A stretch of DNA of 64,000 nucleotides from Coix lacryma-jobi var. lacryma-jobi (Eukaryota; Streptophyta; Magnoliopsida; Poales; Poaceae). A program made the position numbers and the translations under genes. Location: the NCBI GenBank assembly GCA_009763385.1, contig CM019831.1:79085845-79149844 (forward strand), written 5' to 3'. Each line of letters starts with the position of its first letter. Position 1 is the stretch's first letter. Shown one piece after another: positions 32,375 through 45,435 of the stretch. Under the pieces are notes generated by a model, which was not told the origin of the DNA, ran no database searches, and saw only the letters and a program-made list of their open reading frames with translations.

Positions 32375-33379
32375 TTCGGTGGAAGTGATGCCCTCACGAT
32401 CAAGAACAAGTATCAACAAAAGGAATCGAAAACGAACAACCGTAGAGAGAGATCGATCGACGGGAAAAACATGAAGAAAAAATGAACGCGAATAACAACT
32501 CAAGAACATGAATCACCACCACGATTTCCTGCCGAAAATTGTCCCCACGAGGAGACAACGGGAATCTGGTCCCGTTTCCGCAAAATCCAAATACACAAAG
32601 GTATGATTCACCGTCTCTGCAGATCTCAGTAGCTACAACAGGGAATGGGAAGCAGGAAACCCTAGAGAAGAATAGCAAATGACTGAGATAAGATGGAGGG
32701 AGGGGTTGCCTCTCCTAATATAGCCTAATACAATTATTCCCCTTCTACCCCTACTGCTAATGAGCGAGCAGGTTAACCCTAACGGTATTCCTGACCAACT
32801 CGAAGTGTAGTCGATCCGACGACCACGCCCACACATCAGGTAGCTTCGCCTTGAAACCTAGGCCATCCCCCGGTTTTGAGGCCGAAACAGAGAAACCTGT
32901 CGTTCGTCGCCTGAGTTTTGTGGCCCAAACTCAGAAACCCGCCAGCGCCCAGGTTTTGATGCCCAAACCTGGAAACCGTCCTCAGCCCGAGTTTTGTGGC
33001 CCAAACACGAAAACCGGTCGCACCCAGGTTTTGAGGCCCAAACCTGGAAACCGTCCACCCGGTGGTTTTTCTGGGGCTCAACCACCAAACCGAGCCGTAG
33101 AGAGATGCACTGCCCGTGCACCCCGTCCACCTGCAAGTCTTCACTTGTCGCTATCCCAGGCTGTCAGCCACCACAACTGATCCTCAGGCCACCGGTCTGT
33201 CAGTCCAAGCCTCACATCCTCCCTTCACCGCTCCGGGTCCATCGGCACGACACGTCTCTACTTGACCTTCACCGTCTCCGAGCTCGACACCTTCACAACA
33301 CAAGCCAAAGAACATGCACATCATACCAGTTGACAATCACTCATCATCTCAAGATCCGGCATACACCCATGTATCCGCA
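32375..33379 (-). repeat. Element K 5' LTR, second part
   Basis: It continues the LTR interrupted at 20206 and ends ...ATGTATCCGCA at 33379. It carries its own shorter hairpin array (32865-33065). The sequence to the right (33380 onward) is the 3' non-coding region of another minus-strand copia, M, so K was inserted into M. The predicted 5-bp target copy on this side is tagac (33380-33384); its partner lies outside the window. Confidence 0.82.
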
Positions 33380-35204
33380 TAGACACAAAGGCTATGCAAC
33401 ACGCTTGACACTAATCATCAACCATGCACGATACTAATTGAAAACAAAGGTTATGCAATGCTCCGTACCAATTGATGGATACCAATTGAGGCACATAAAA
33501 GAGCTAAACTCCCCCCTGCTCAAAGCTCTCCCCAACGTGCACGACTCTCCACTTGTGCCAACACTCAAACTCCCCCTTCCAAACAGCTTCTCCCCTTGTT
33601 AAAAGGAAACAAGCTGAGGATTCTTGAAATTTCTCCATAAAGTTGACACAAACACAACAAATCATTAACCAAAAGCACATGGGGGCCGCAAAAATCACTG
33701 AAAGTGACCACAGCGATCTGAAAGTGTATCAGAGCTAGGGGTATGAACGCTAAGCTAAAACTGCATGAAATGCACAATGCAACAGCTTCAAGTGTATAAC
33801 AATCAGTATGAAAAGATGCTCAAAAGGGTGCTGCCCTGAAAGTGTAGCAACAAAGACAAGTGTTAGCAAAGGCTCAAACTGATCAGATGAATATGAAATA
33901 TGAACAATTAAGCATATGAGTAGTTTAAGCCATTCAAAAGGAGTTCACCACTAAAATAGCACTAAACATGAATAGACAGGAAGTCAAACAAGTGCTAACT
34001 CATTTATGAAAGGTGAACTACCCCTAGCAAAGTTCAATCATCATGCCATAGAATGAAGCATATACTTGTGGTATTATTAAATTTTATTAGAATTTGCAGT
34101 GGTATTAACACAAGTTCAAATTAAAGCATGTGATTGGAGAGGTTGAAAGCATTGTCACCGCCAAACTTTTCAACCGGGATAAGCCTATGCAAGAAAAGCA
34201 ATCGGAAGCTTAAAGCACCGGTTTCGGTCTTACACTACACGACTCAAGTTTAACTCAAAAGTGCAATGACAAACAGTCTCGATACCGTGATGTGCTGACA
34301 CATGCAATCCCATCTTGATCTTTTCGTTTCACTAGACTTGGATCAAACTTTAAGCACAATGTAAATATGAACAATCCAAGCAAGTGAATGACTCAGTGCA
34401 AGAGACATAAAAACCTAGGATACAAAAGATAGCTCAAGTGATCTCAATACATCCTACCCATGCTAGATGCCAATCTCAATGGTGAACATATTAAAGGTTT
34501 CATAGTTGATTAATCAAGTTGACCAATTGCAAAAATAGCATAGCTCATAACATGTGTCAATTGATCAAAAAGAGCCTAAGCTACAAGCATCATCATGAAT
34601 CAACAGGGCATACCAAAAAGAGCATAATACTATTCTTATTACTATATACATGAAGCTCTAAAATGCACTAAAATACATGATGAAATGCATGCAAAAGCTA
34701 ATCTGTCGGAGCAAACCTACAAGTATCGAAGCAAACCAATGTACATCAAACTGTGCTTCCCTCAATCAAAAAGGGAAAAACCCACAAAGCTCACCTCTCA
34801 ACCTAGCAAAAGTTGAGAGATCCAAAGGCTTGGTGCAAAACAGGACGCAACAGCAACAAACTCGGTCTCAGTGGTGGATTGGGCTAGCTAGATTGCTTGC
34901 AGGAGGACCAAGACACAAGAGAAGAGCCAAGAAACGCTCAAGCTGACATCCAACAAAATCCACATCGGAAAAACAACAAAGCGAAGAGGTCGAAGAAGAA
35001 GAGTACCAAAACCCAAACTCAGAAGTGTATCGGAGGTACCTCATGATGCACTTGACCGCCTACTTGTGTGAAGTCCGAGGGGATGCCTGACTAGTCCACA
35101 GGCTCTCCATCCAAGTCTGCATCCATTGCAATCGCTATCGCCATGGGCATCGAAAGAGGCTTGGCCTTGCCCATGTCGAACCCATCCTCCGCATCTCAAG
35201 CTTC
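33380..35204 (-). pseudogene. Element M remnant: copia 3' region, RNase H and RT tail
   Basis: 33380-34770 resembles the non-coding 3' region of H (for example the shared segment around 34010-34300) and holds three primer-site-like copies (33430-33442, 33460-33475, 33477-33490). About 34780-34935 encodes broken RNase H on the minus strand, matching H at 23725-24085 but with a large internal deletion. About 35000-35204 matches the RT tail of H near 25040-25290. The fragment stops at the insertion site of G and continues at 41813. Confidence 0.7.
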
Positions 35205-35209
35205 CTGCT
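35205..35209. repeat. Target-site duplication of element G (left), CTGCT
   Basis: CTGCT is repeated exactly at 41808-41812. Confidence 0.92.
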
Positions 35210-36783
35210 TGAAAGGACCGTGACGCCTAAGAGGGGGGGTGAATTAGGCAACTTAAAAGCTTCTACTCTAAACTATGGCCTCTAATTTCCATCTAGTCAA
35301 AACCTATGCAAGAAAGTAAACTATCTAATGTGCAACTAAGGTTTTGCTATGTGTGTTTGCTATCTCTACCGCAAAAAGGAGTTATGCTACCTAGTTTCCA
35401 AACCTATCAACTAGCAAGAGTGAGCTAGGAAAGGTAAAGCACATGAACAAGGTAACAATATAAATGCGGAAGCTAAATAGTGTGGTAGAGATACAAACTC
35501 CCATCGATGACTCCGGTATTTTTACCGAGGTATCGAGAAGCGCGCAAGCTTCCCCCTAATCCTCGTTGGAGCCCGTCGCAAGGAATCCCTTGCAAGGGCC
35601 AAGCTCCCGGTCGGATAACTCCGTGGATAGCTCCGGGCCTTCCCCACTCTCAAGTGGGTCTCCGGTTAAGCCACTCGTGGCAAAGCCTCTCCCGGATGCT
35701 CTCCGCCGTCTTCACTATCAGGTTTTCGGCCGAAGCGCCGCGGGCCTTGTTCCCTTCGGTACACGTAGGCGGCCACACCACAAACGCGGTTGGTGTGATC
35801 TCGCAAGACTACAAGCCCCGCTGATGTACAACAACGGTGCGCGCATGCACCGGTAGTCAAGAGGTTTTCAACCTCACTAAACACTAGGCCTAACACCTAG
35901 AGCAAGCACAAAGCGGTGGTCTAACTAACTTAAGCACTTCGCAAAGCACATACACTAATCACCGAGTATATTACTTGAGCACTTTGGTGGCTAGAGCAAC
36001 TAAATATGTGTCTATGCACTTGGTATACTTCCTTGAGCTCCAACCATCTTGTTTTGGCCGGCCATGGGGGTATATATAGAGCCCCAAGCAAATAGAGCCA
36101 TTGGGCACCAAAGGTGGTCTGACTGAGCAGCATCGGACGCTGCAGTCGCGACCATCGGAGCGTCCGATGCTCCTTTAATGGCTGGATGTCGGCCTGACAC
36201 TGTGTCGCAACGGCTAGTTAGCGTCCGATGCCTGACCATCGGATGTGTCTGATGCCCACAGAGCCTCTCTGGAACCTCTCTGCATGGTCATCGGATGCAG
36301 GGTCTGTAGCGTCCGATGTTAACAACGGAGCCTCCGATGTTCGCAGCGGTGCGTCCGATGTTCGCTGTGCAGGATTGCACAGTGTCACAGTTGCGTCCGA
36401 TGCCTTGTTCTTTAGCGTCTGCTGCTCCTGCTGGCGCTGACATGAGCTAGGGCTTGCCATCGGCGCGTCCGATGCCTGGGCAGGCAGCGTCCGATGCAGC
36501 TTCCGATGTCCGTGTTTCTTCGTTTCTTTGTGATTTCTTGCGCCGTCTTGGTTCCATTATTGTGTTTTGGACATTGCTTGATCTTGGGGGTCTTCTACTG
36601 AGCTTCTAATGTCTTGCTTGAGGTGTTGATCATCGGATCACCACGTAGCCTTTGTCCAAGTCACATTTGCACCCTATTGGACTACAAAACAAACACTTGC
36701 AAACGCATTAGTCCAATTTGGTTATGTTGTTCATCAAACACCAAAATCCGAAGTTAAATGGTCCGAGGTCCATTTTCCTTACA
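35210..36783 (-). repeat. Element G, 3' LTR
   Basis: Plus-strand reading goes from TGAAAGGACCG to ...TTTTCCTTACA. It holds TATATATA at 36071-36078 (a TATA candidate on the minus strand) and, on its right, about a dozen GCGTCCGATG/CATCGGACGC motifs (36125-36510). The match to 40230-41807 is close, with a few percent differences. Confidence 0.92.
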
Positions 36784-37860
36784 ATCTCCTCCTTTTTGGT
36801 GATTGATGACAACACGACCAAAGCAAGCAAATAATAACAACATAAATTAAAATGCAATCTACTTGCTAGGATGCAATGCAAAGGCAAGATCATATGATAT
36901 TTTAAAAGATACTAAATTGAAACATTTTTAATCTAACATATCTTGCCCTTGCTATAGAGTCCCACTGTGTGACTTTATGGATTAAGACTCCCCTAACTCC
37001 ATAAATCACTTCCTCCCTTTTTGAACCATTCCCATGAAAATAACCATAGAATTTTTGAAAATTGGATTTTGGTTATTTTGTTTGTTTTAGTTTGGGCTTG
37101 ATTTTGGTCCCTACACATTTCTCCCCCTTTGGAATCAAACACCGAAAAGGAATACATTAAAGCTCAAGAGAGGAAACATTATATAAGCTAAAACTCCCCC
37201 TAAGTATATGCATACATATGATGTAATTCAAAAACATATGCATAACCGACAAATTAAAGCACAAAGGAGTTTAATCTATATAATGCATGGAGAAAGCATA
37301 TAAGAGTATCAAATTGAAATCAACCTAATGATTTCGGTTAGGAATACCACATGTAGGTGCCAATTGGATTATCACCACACATGATGCTTGTCTCCGAGAA
37401 CTCCATTTTCCTTGCAATGAGACTACTACACACATGATAATCTTGAAAGTAGTGTTAGTCTCAAAGCTTCCAAATTGTAGACTAGACTCCCCCTAAAAGT
37501 GTGCATACAAGTTTGAAATACTTGTAGGAGACATGCACATTGACTTGTAAGGTCAAACTACCATTTTCCATATTGATATTACAAGAAATGTGACATCAAT
37601 TGAAGATGGTAATTGGGGTAGTTTATCTATAATTTGAACTTTGGCACATATAAGATAAATACAAATTAAAAGAAGCTATGTGCCGTGCTTCTAACCAATT
37701 AAGGCCATGTAGAGTTGCTCTAAGAATGTGAGTGATACCGAGCAAAACTACCATATGATAAAGCCTGATTTGCATGACAAAAGATATGAACATACTAATG
37801 CAACCATAGGCAATGAAGGAACTAGATGCTAAAGTAATTGCAAGAATTTAAATCTAGTTA
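36784..37860 (-). other. Element G 3' non-coding region
   Basis: An AT-rich stretch between the end of gag and the 3' LTR, containing the polypurine tract at its left edge. No domain or long open frame is seen on either strand. In a complete copia, pol would occupy this position. Confidence 0.7.
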
Positions 37861-40149
37861 CCTAACATGGGAGGGGTAACTTGGGTCCATAGTACCCACT
37901 AACATACTTGGCAATGACATGATCCAATGTGATGCACCCCATGATATGCACCCAAAGCTTTGCCAAGTCTCCAAATTCCCCGTAGTTCACTTGACTATTT
38001 ACTTCCCTTTTGGGATCCAAACCTTTTTGGTGCTCTTCATGGTTGAGATGATGTCCTTAGGCACCCAAATGTGTTTGGCCCCATTGTTAGCTTTCTTGTT
38101 CATCTTGATGGCCACCACCTTGTCATTCTTCTTCTTTTTCAAAAGATAAGGTGTGGTGGCCTTCTTGTTCACCTTGTTGGTGTAGGTGTTGGAGAGCTTG
38201 CTTGTTTGCTTTTTGTTTTTCTCTTTCTTCTTTTATCCCCCATGCTTCACCTTGCACTCATAGGACTTGTGGCCTTCCTTGTGGCAAAGGTAACAAACCA
38301 CGGTTTTCTCCTCATTAAGCTTCTTCACTCCCTTTGTTGGTGTTATCTTGATGAGTTCGAGTTTGCTTCCCCTTGCCTTTTGCTTGGGTCAAGTCCTTGG
38401 TGAGGCGTGCCACTTCTTGCTTTAGTAGCTCATTCTCCATTGCAACTTCTTGTGTACATGTTTCTACAATGACATTCTCAACACAAGCTTGTTTGCATAT
38501 GGGTGAGTCTAAATCAAGTAAATCAATGCAAGAAGTAGAGGCATCCTTTTTAGGCATATCAAAGATTGATTTCTCAATTTTAGGTGCCTCGGTGGGGTTT
38601 GCTCCGATGGTTTCAAGATTAGCAACTTTATTAGTTAGCTCATCACAATGTTTGCACATAATTTCCATTTTGGCAAGCAAACTTTTGTAAGCATCTTGTG
38701 TGCTAGCTAACTTTGCTCTAAGTTTTTCATTTTTCTTAGCAAGTTGCTCATCATTACTTGTGCTATCATATGTGCTTATACTAGCCTCAAGTTTCTCAAT
38801 TTTATTAGATAGCTCAACATTTAAGTTTGAAAAGGTTTCATATTAATCTAGCATAGCATTATAGGCTTGTTGAGAACTATCTAATTTTTATTTTAAGGTA
38901 TTAATTTTCTTTTGTTGGCTAGTACAAGCTTTAGCATATTTAAGATTATCTTGCACAAGTTGATTGTAAGAAGGTAGTTCATCATCACTATCACTATCAC
39001 TATCACCAGAGATAGGGCTTGTGTTACCTCGTGCCATAAGGCATATACGTGAGGAACTTGATGATGAGTGCTTGCGGCCATGCCTCTTGTGTTGGACTTC
39101 ATCATCACTTGATGAATCATCCCATGTCTTGATGGTAGTGAGAGCTTTGGCCTTGCATCCCTTTTTTTCTTGTCCTTGGGTGTGGACTTTTGTTTTGGGC
39201 AATCTTCCACAAAGTGCCCTCTTTTGCCACATCCATAGCATCCCTTTTTCCTTTGCTCTCTTCTTTGATTAGTGAAGAGGCAATCTTCTATGGTGATGGG
39301 CACACCCTTGACATTGAGCTTGCAGATCATCCTCTTCACTCCTTTCATGAGCTTGATTGTTTCTTCTTCATCTAAGGAGGAGTCGGATGAGGTGGAGGCT
39401 TGATCATCATCACTTGATTCTTCATCTTCATCATCCTCTTCTTCACTTGAGGAGCTTGAGCTTGACTCAACTAGCTTCTTGCCCTTCATCTTTTTGTGCT
39501 CATCACATGTGAGAGCAATGCCTTTGCTTGATGAAGTGGCTTCTTCTTGACCCATCTTGTGTGACATCTCAAATGCCACCAATTTGCCAATGACAATGGC
39601 TGGGGTCATGGTGCTCAAGTCCTCCATGTTGTGGAGGATGGTGATGATGGTTGCATATTTGTTCTTTGGAAGAACAGAGATGATCTTCCTCACCATATCC
39701 GCATCACCTAGCTTTGTAATTCCTATAGAATGGAGCTCATTGATAATTAGATTCAAACGAGAGTACATATCACGAACAAGCTCATTATCATTCATTTTAA
39801 AGGAATCGTAGCTTGTTTTTGTTAGGTGATGTTTTTGCTCACGTACATTACTCATACCATCATGGAGCTCATGAAGCTTTAACCAAATTTCATGAGATGT
39901 TTGCAAAGTAAAAACTTGGTTAAAGACATCCATGCTAATAGATTCAAACAAGCAATTTTTAGCTCAAGCATTAAGATGAATTCCTTTTTCATCACCCGTG
40001 GTAGGCTTCTCGGGATTCTTAATGGGTTTCATCCCGTCGCGGGTGACTCTCCAAAAACCTAGATCAATGGCTTCTAAAAAGCAAGCCATCCTAGCACTAT
40101 AGTAAGGGAAGTTAGTGCCGTCAAAGTGTGGAGGCCTAGAGGTATCCAT
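37860..40149 (-). pseudogene. Element G gag (Ty1/copia)
   Basis: ATG at 40149 gives MDTSRPPHFDGTNFPYYSAR, a DUF4219-like start. TGA at 39964 replaces a likely CGA codon. The UBN2 capsid region follows (ELVRDMYSRLNLIINEL), then an acidic Ser-rich stretch and the knuckle CYGCGKRGHFVEDC near 39240. A frameshift occurs near 39160 in a T-run. The shifted frame runs to 38888 through another Ser/Asp-rich and coiled-coil region, then 38680-38315, then a second knuckle CYLCHKEGHKSYEC near 38290, a lysine-rich block and a last conserved block ending about 37870 (WVHIMGCITLDHVIAKY). All blocks are typical of large plant copia Gag. No pol follows. Confidence 0.85.
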
Positions 40150-40229
40150 CCCAACCTCTCTTAGGAGCGTCGGCTCAAAGGCGATTAAGCCAAGAGTCCA
40201 CAAGAGAGCCAACCTGCTTTGATACCAAT

Positions 40230-41807
40230 TGAAAGGACCGTGATGACTAAGAGGGGGGGGGGGGTGAATTAGGCAACTTAAAAACTTCTACTCTAAACTA
40301 TGGCATCTAATTTCCATCTAGTCAAAACCTATGCAAGAAAGTAAACTATCTAATGTGCAACTAAGGTTTTGGTATGTGTGTTTGCTATCTCTACCGCAAA
40401 AAGGAGTTATGCTACCTAGTTTCCAAACCTATCAACTAGCAAGAGTGAGCTAGGAAAGGTAAAGCACATGAACAAGGTAACAATATAAATGCGGAAGCTA
40501 AATAGTGTGGTAGAGATACAAACTCCCGTCGACGACTCCGGTATTTTTACCGAGGTATCGAGAAGCGTGCAAGCTTCCACCTAATCCTCGTTGGACCCCT
40601 CGCAAGGAATCCCTCGCAAGGGCCAAGCTCCCGGTCGGATAACTCCGTGGATAGCTCTGGGCCTTCCCCACTCTCAAGTGGGTCTCCGGTTAAGCCACTC
40701 GTGGCAAAGCCTCTCCCGAATGCTCTCCGCCATCTTCACTATCTGGTTTCCGGCCGAAGCGTCGTGGGCCTTGTTCCCTTCGGTACACGGAGGCGGCCAC
40801 ACCACAAACGCGGTTGGTGTGATCTCGCAAGACTACAAGCCCCGCCGATGTACAACAACGGTGCACGCAAGCACCGGTAGTCAAGAGGTTTTCAACCTCA
40901 CTAAACACTAGGCCTAACACCTAGAGCAAGCGCAAAGTGGTGGTCTAACTAGATTAAGCACTTCGCAAAGCACATACACTAATCACCGAGTATATCACTT
41001 GAGCACTTTGGTGGCCAGAGCAACTAAATATGTGTCTATGCACTTGATATACTTCCTTGAGCTCCAACCATCTTGTTTTGGCCGGCCATGGGGGTATATA
41101 TAGAGCCCCAAGCAAATAGAGCCGTTGGGCACCAAAGGTGGTCTGACTACGCAGCATCGGACGCTGCAGTTGCGACCATTAGAGCGTCCGATGCTCCTTT
41201 AATGGCTGGATGCCGGCCTGACACTGTGTCGCAACGGCTAGTTAGCGTCCGATGCCTGACCATCGGATGCGTCCGATGCCCACAGAGCCTCTCTGGAACC
41301 TCTCTGCATGGTCATCGGACGCAGGGTCTGTAGCATCCGATGTTAACAACGGAGCCTCCGATGTTCGCAGCGGTGCGTCCGATGTTCACTGTGCAGGAAT
41401 GCACAGTGTCACAGTCGCGTCCGATGCCTTGTTCTTTAGCGTCCGATGCTCCTGCTGGCGCTGGCATGAGCTAGGGTTTGCCATTGGCGTGTCTGATGCC
41501 TGGGCAGGCAACGTCCGATGCAGCTTCCGATGTCCATGTTTCTTCGTTTCTTTGTGATTTCTTGCGCCGTCTTGGTTCCATTATTGTGTCTTGGACATTG
41601 CTTGATCTTGGGGGTCTTCTACTGAGCTTCTAATGTCTTGCTTGAGGTGTTGATCATCGGATCACCATGTAGCCTTTGTCCAAGTCACATTTGCACCATA
41701 TTGGACTACAAAACAAACACTTGCAAACGCATTAGTCCAATTTGGTTATGTTGTTCATCAAACACCAAAATCCGAAGTTAAATGGTCCGAGGTCCATTTT
41801 CCTTACA
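40230..41807 (-). repeat. Element G, 5' LTR
   Basis: It begins TGAAAGGACCG beside the primer site and ends ...TTCCTTACA. TATATATA lies at 41095-41102 and the GCGTCCGATG motif field at 41155-41540. A poly-G run of about 12 bases at 40252-40263 is longer than in the other LTR. Confidence 0.92.
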
Positions 41808-41812
41808 CTGCT
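41808..41812. repeat. Target-site duplication of element G (right), CTGCT
   Basis: Exact repeat of 35205-35209. The M sequence resumes here. Confidence 0.92.
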
Positions 41813-43407
41813 CATAAAATCTGCAAGCTTGCCAACAAGACCATGAGAGGAGCCACCAAAGGTGATATCATCCAGATCAATCTAAAATGGTCAGAAAGTA
41901 TGTGTCCAACACCTTTGGGCTCAAAAGGGGGCAACAAAAGCAGACTGAACGGAATGAGATGCAAAAAGACCTGGACCACATCTCGTGTTGGTCAATGTCA
42001 TCGTCCATCTGTAGAGGGGTGAATCTGCTAAAAGCTCCAAGCGCCAGCCTCGCTGAAGTCATCTCCCCTCGCCAGATGCTGTCGCTCCCACAGGTGCAGC
42101 TAGTGCTCGCTGCAGATGCTGCTCGATCGGAGCCCCAAGTCATGGAAGAAGTGGGATCAGGTCCATGAGCCGAAATGCTCTCTCCAAGCTCCTATTCTCC
42201 TGCAAGCTCAAAAGTAGAAGAAACACAAGGTATCATCTCGTCCAGTGTGATCTCAAGGTCTCCACAAAATGATAAGTCACATAATAAGCATCAGGTGAAC
42301 TCTCGACAAAAAGAGGCCTACCTATGAATGATACTGCAAGGAGATCTAAATTCAAACTAGTCAAGACTACCATGCAACAGGATAAAGCACTATGGAGCAA
42401 AATGCAAACTAGAGTCATGATCAACCCAAACACAGCCTAAACCTCAACACGTGCTACAATGCAAGATAATGATAGCAATAGATCCAAAAGCTTGTAAATG
42501 ATAAAAGTGTGGAAAGGCTAGTGCTCGAACTAAACATATCAACAGGGTACATGTGGCTAACCAAAACTAGCACCTAAAAATGATACCTAATGAACATCAT
42601 ACCTCTACAAATAAAGCTCTTGGAGAAGTATCGTAAAACATGGCACAATGTTCATGAGGATCACAGACTAGCATGAAAAGTGGCTAATCCACAAAAGCTA
42701 TACACAAAGCTTGCATGACATATGATATACATGGTAACACATGCTAGACAAAAACAGAACATGATACAAAAGAAAATGTACATGCAAGAACTATAAAAGT
42801 GAGCACATGAAAGACCATCTCATTCCACAAGAAATAGATCATAAATTGTACAAGGTATGAGTGTATATGAAAGCTTCACCAAACAACAAAAGCCTCTTGG
42901 AGGCCATTCCAAATGGGGTGTAGAGAACCATCAAAACTTGATCACATCTAAAAGATCAAGTTCCAACAAGCGCATGTTCTCCACCCCGCGTCCTCATTTC
43001 TACACACAAGAGGACAAAGCAACCCGAGTCTTGGATCCCAAAGGGTAAGCAAGCATGTACTTGGGAACCCAAGAAATGGTCACAAATCTCAAAGGAGCAC
43101 TCAACTTATCATGTGGGTTAGCATGATGCAAATTTTGGTTCAAATGCATATTCGAAACATCCTTGGAAGCATTCAGGACAACTCGAGGAGAAGAACGAGT
43201 CATACCACGGGTAAAGAGGCAAACATCTCCCAAGTTTTTTTTGAGATGAACCAATAGAAGCACCATGAGAAGCATGTCGTGGACCAACACAAGAAGCATT
43301 AGAAGCATGTCCATGACCATGACCTAACCCACTAGAAAAGGAGTCATAAAACCCATTGACAAAGAGGGGTTTCTTACAAGGACCACAAGCGTTCATGCCA
43401 TGAGAAG
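41813..43407 (-). pseudogene. Element M remnant: RT active-site region and upstream fragments
   Basis: Minus-strand 41880-41813 encodes LDDITFGGSSHGLV, a mutated copy of the copia RT active-site block that H has as VDDIIFGGSSHALV. About 41885-42240 resembles the linker between integrase and RT. The remainder to 43407 is heavily decayed; a stretch near 43000-43390 resembles the end of gag and start of pol. No intact domain is left. Element F interrupts it at 43408. Confidence 0.55.
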
Positions 43408-45372
43408 TGCGGATACATGGGTGTATGCCAGATCTTGAGATGATGAGTGATTGTCAACTGGTTAGATGTGCATGTTCTTTGGCTTGTGTTGTGCAGGTGT
43501 CGAGCTCGAAGACGATGATCGAAGGCAAGGTGAAGGTCAAGTAGAGACGTGCTATGCCGATGGACCCGGAGCGATGAAGGTCGGACGTGAGGCTTGGACT
43601 GACGGACCGGTGGCCTGAGGATCAGCTATGGTGGCTGATAGCTTGGGACAACGACAAGTGAAGACATGTGGGTGGACGGGGTGCATGGGCGGTGCATCCC
43701 TCTATGGCTTTGGTTTGGTGGTAGAGCCCCAGAAAAACCATCGAGTGGATGGTTTCCAGGTTTGGGCCTCAAAACCTAGGTGCTGGCCGGTTTCTGAGTT
43801 TGGGCCTCAAAACTTGGGCTGATGATGGTTTCCAGGTTTGGGCCACAAAACCTACGCGATGGCGGGTTTCTGAGTTTGGGCCACAAAACTCAGCCTGAGG
43901 ACTGGTTTCCCGGTTTCAGCCTCAAAACCGGGGGGAGGTCCAAGAAAAAGGACGGACGGCGAGTGGCGGCACGTGGCGACATCGCGTCGAGGCGAAGCTA
44001 CCGGATGTGCGGGCATGGCCGTCGGATCGACTACACCTCGAGTTAGATAGGAATACCCTTAGGGTTAGCCTGCTCGCTCATTAGCAGTAGTGGTATAAGG
44101 GGAATAATTGTATTAGGCTATATTAAGAGAGGCAACCCCTCCCTCCAAATTATATCAGTCATTTTGCTATTCTCCTCTAGGGTTTCTTGCTTCCCATTTC
44201 CTGCTGTAGCTACTGAGATCCGCAGAGACGACTAATCATACCTCTGTGTATTTGGATTTTGGAAATCAGACTGGATTCCCATTGTCTCCTCGTGGGGACG
44301 ATTTTCGGCTGGTAATTGAGATTGTGATTCGCGTTCTTGAGTTGTTCTTCGCTTTTTGTTTTTTTGTCTCAATTTTCCCGTCGCTCGATCTCCCTCTACA
44401 TTGCATCTTTTTTGAATCCACTTGAATCACTTGTTCTTTGAAGTGAGGAGAACATTTCCACCAAAGGAATTCAACTCAAACCTCACGAACAAGTAGATCA
44501 GGTCGATTTGAGTTTCGTAGCAACTTTTTCGTTCTTTCACCAACCCCTTCGATTTCTCGGAGTTTGAGTTGATTTGAGCGGATGATTTCTTAGGAGTAGT
44601 CTTCCAACTACCTAGTGATCATCTTCTCCAAGTTTGGGATCAAGGGATTTTGTTTTGGATCGGATTTGAGGAGATTCGGTGAGAAGGCGAACATTTTTGC
44701 CCTCACTGGGTGTCCGCGGACAGTCCGTCGTAGCGGGCGTGGACAGTCCGCGCGTCGGGGCTCAACCAGACCAGTGGCTGTGCGTCTCGGCGTTCTGGGC
44801 TTTGAACACCGGCGGACAGTCCGCAGTATTCAGGCGCGGAAAGTCCGGGCCCAAGTAGGGGGACTTCAGCAGCAGTGTTGTTTTCTCATTTTGGCCGGCG
44901 TATAGTTCGCCAAGGGACCGCGAATAGTCCGGCACAGGGCGGACAGTCCGGGACTGTACCCGCGGACAGTCCGAGCCCCTGCTGAGTGTTGAGTTTTAGT
45001 GTGTTCGCTCTCCCGGTGTTTCCGCTTCGTTTCTGGACTTCACGTTTGTTCCTAGAGCTCACCAAGGAACTTTGCCACCCGTTGGTATAGGTATTTGGTG
45101 AAATCCCGACGTAGCTCTCTATCTACGTTTGGGAGTTGGTTTTAGGGCTCTAACTTGACTCGGTGCTTGCGAGTTTTGAGTTGCTCTTTGTGGTGGTGCC
45201 TCGCTGTGATCCTAGAGATCATCCACTATATTTTTGAGAGTCGTGGGCATCACATTTGCGTTCGAAGCATTTGGGGTTGATTTGTGGGATAGAGACCAGA
45301 GTTTCAAAAGAAATTTTTAGGCTCCCATTCACACCCCTTTAGTCGCCTTGCTTTGGCATTTTCGGTTCTTCA
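43408..45372 (+). repeat. Element F, 5' LTR (1965 bp)
   Basis: It starts TGCGGATACATGG and ends ...CGGTTCTTCA. Contents in order: hairpin array (about 43750-43935), TATATTAA at 44119-44126 as a possible TATA element, and repeated GCGGACAGTCCGC palindromes (44718-44975). The same LTR family as N, K and H. Confidence 0.9.
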
Positions 45373-45435
45373 ATTGGTATCAGAGCGGGTTAAGGATCTT
45401 CCACCTTAGCCGTTTCCAGATCCACAGAAGGCGAC

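Larger units (their letters stand above)
35210..41807 (-). mobile_element. Element G: complete gag-only Ty1/copia element
   Basis: LTRs of 1574 bp (35210-36783) and 1578 bp (40230-41807) flank a 3446-bp interior and are bounded by the perfect duplication CTGCT. Minus-strand order: LTR, primer site TGGTATCAAAGC (40217-40228), gag (40149 to about 37860), about 1.1 kb of AT-rich sequence, polypurine tract AAAAAGGAGGAGAT (36784-36797) and LTR. No protease, integrase, RT or RNase H is present, so it must have moved using enzymes from another element. It is inserted in the RT region of M. Confidence 0.92.

Noticed and set aside
38373..38690. Plus-strand open frame opposite G gag
   Set aside because: Shadow of the minus-strand coiled-coil Gag, which has clear family motifs.
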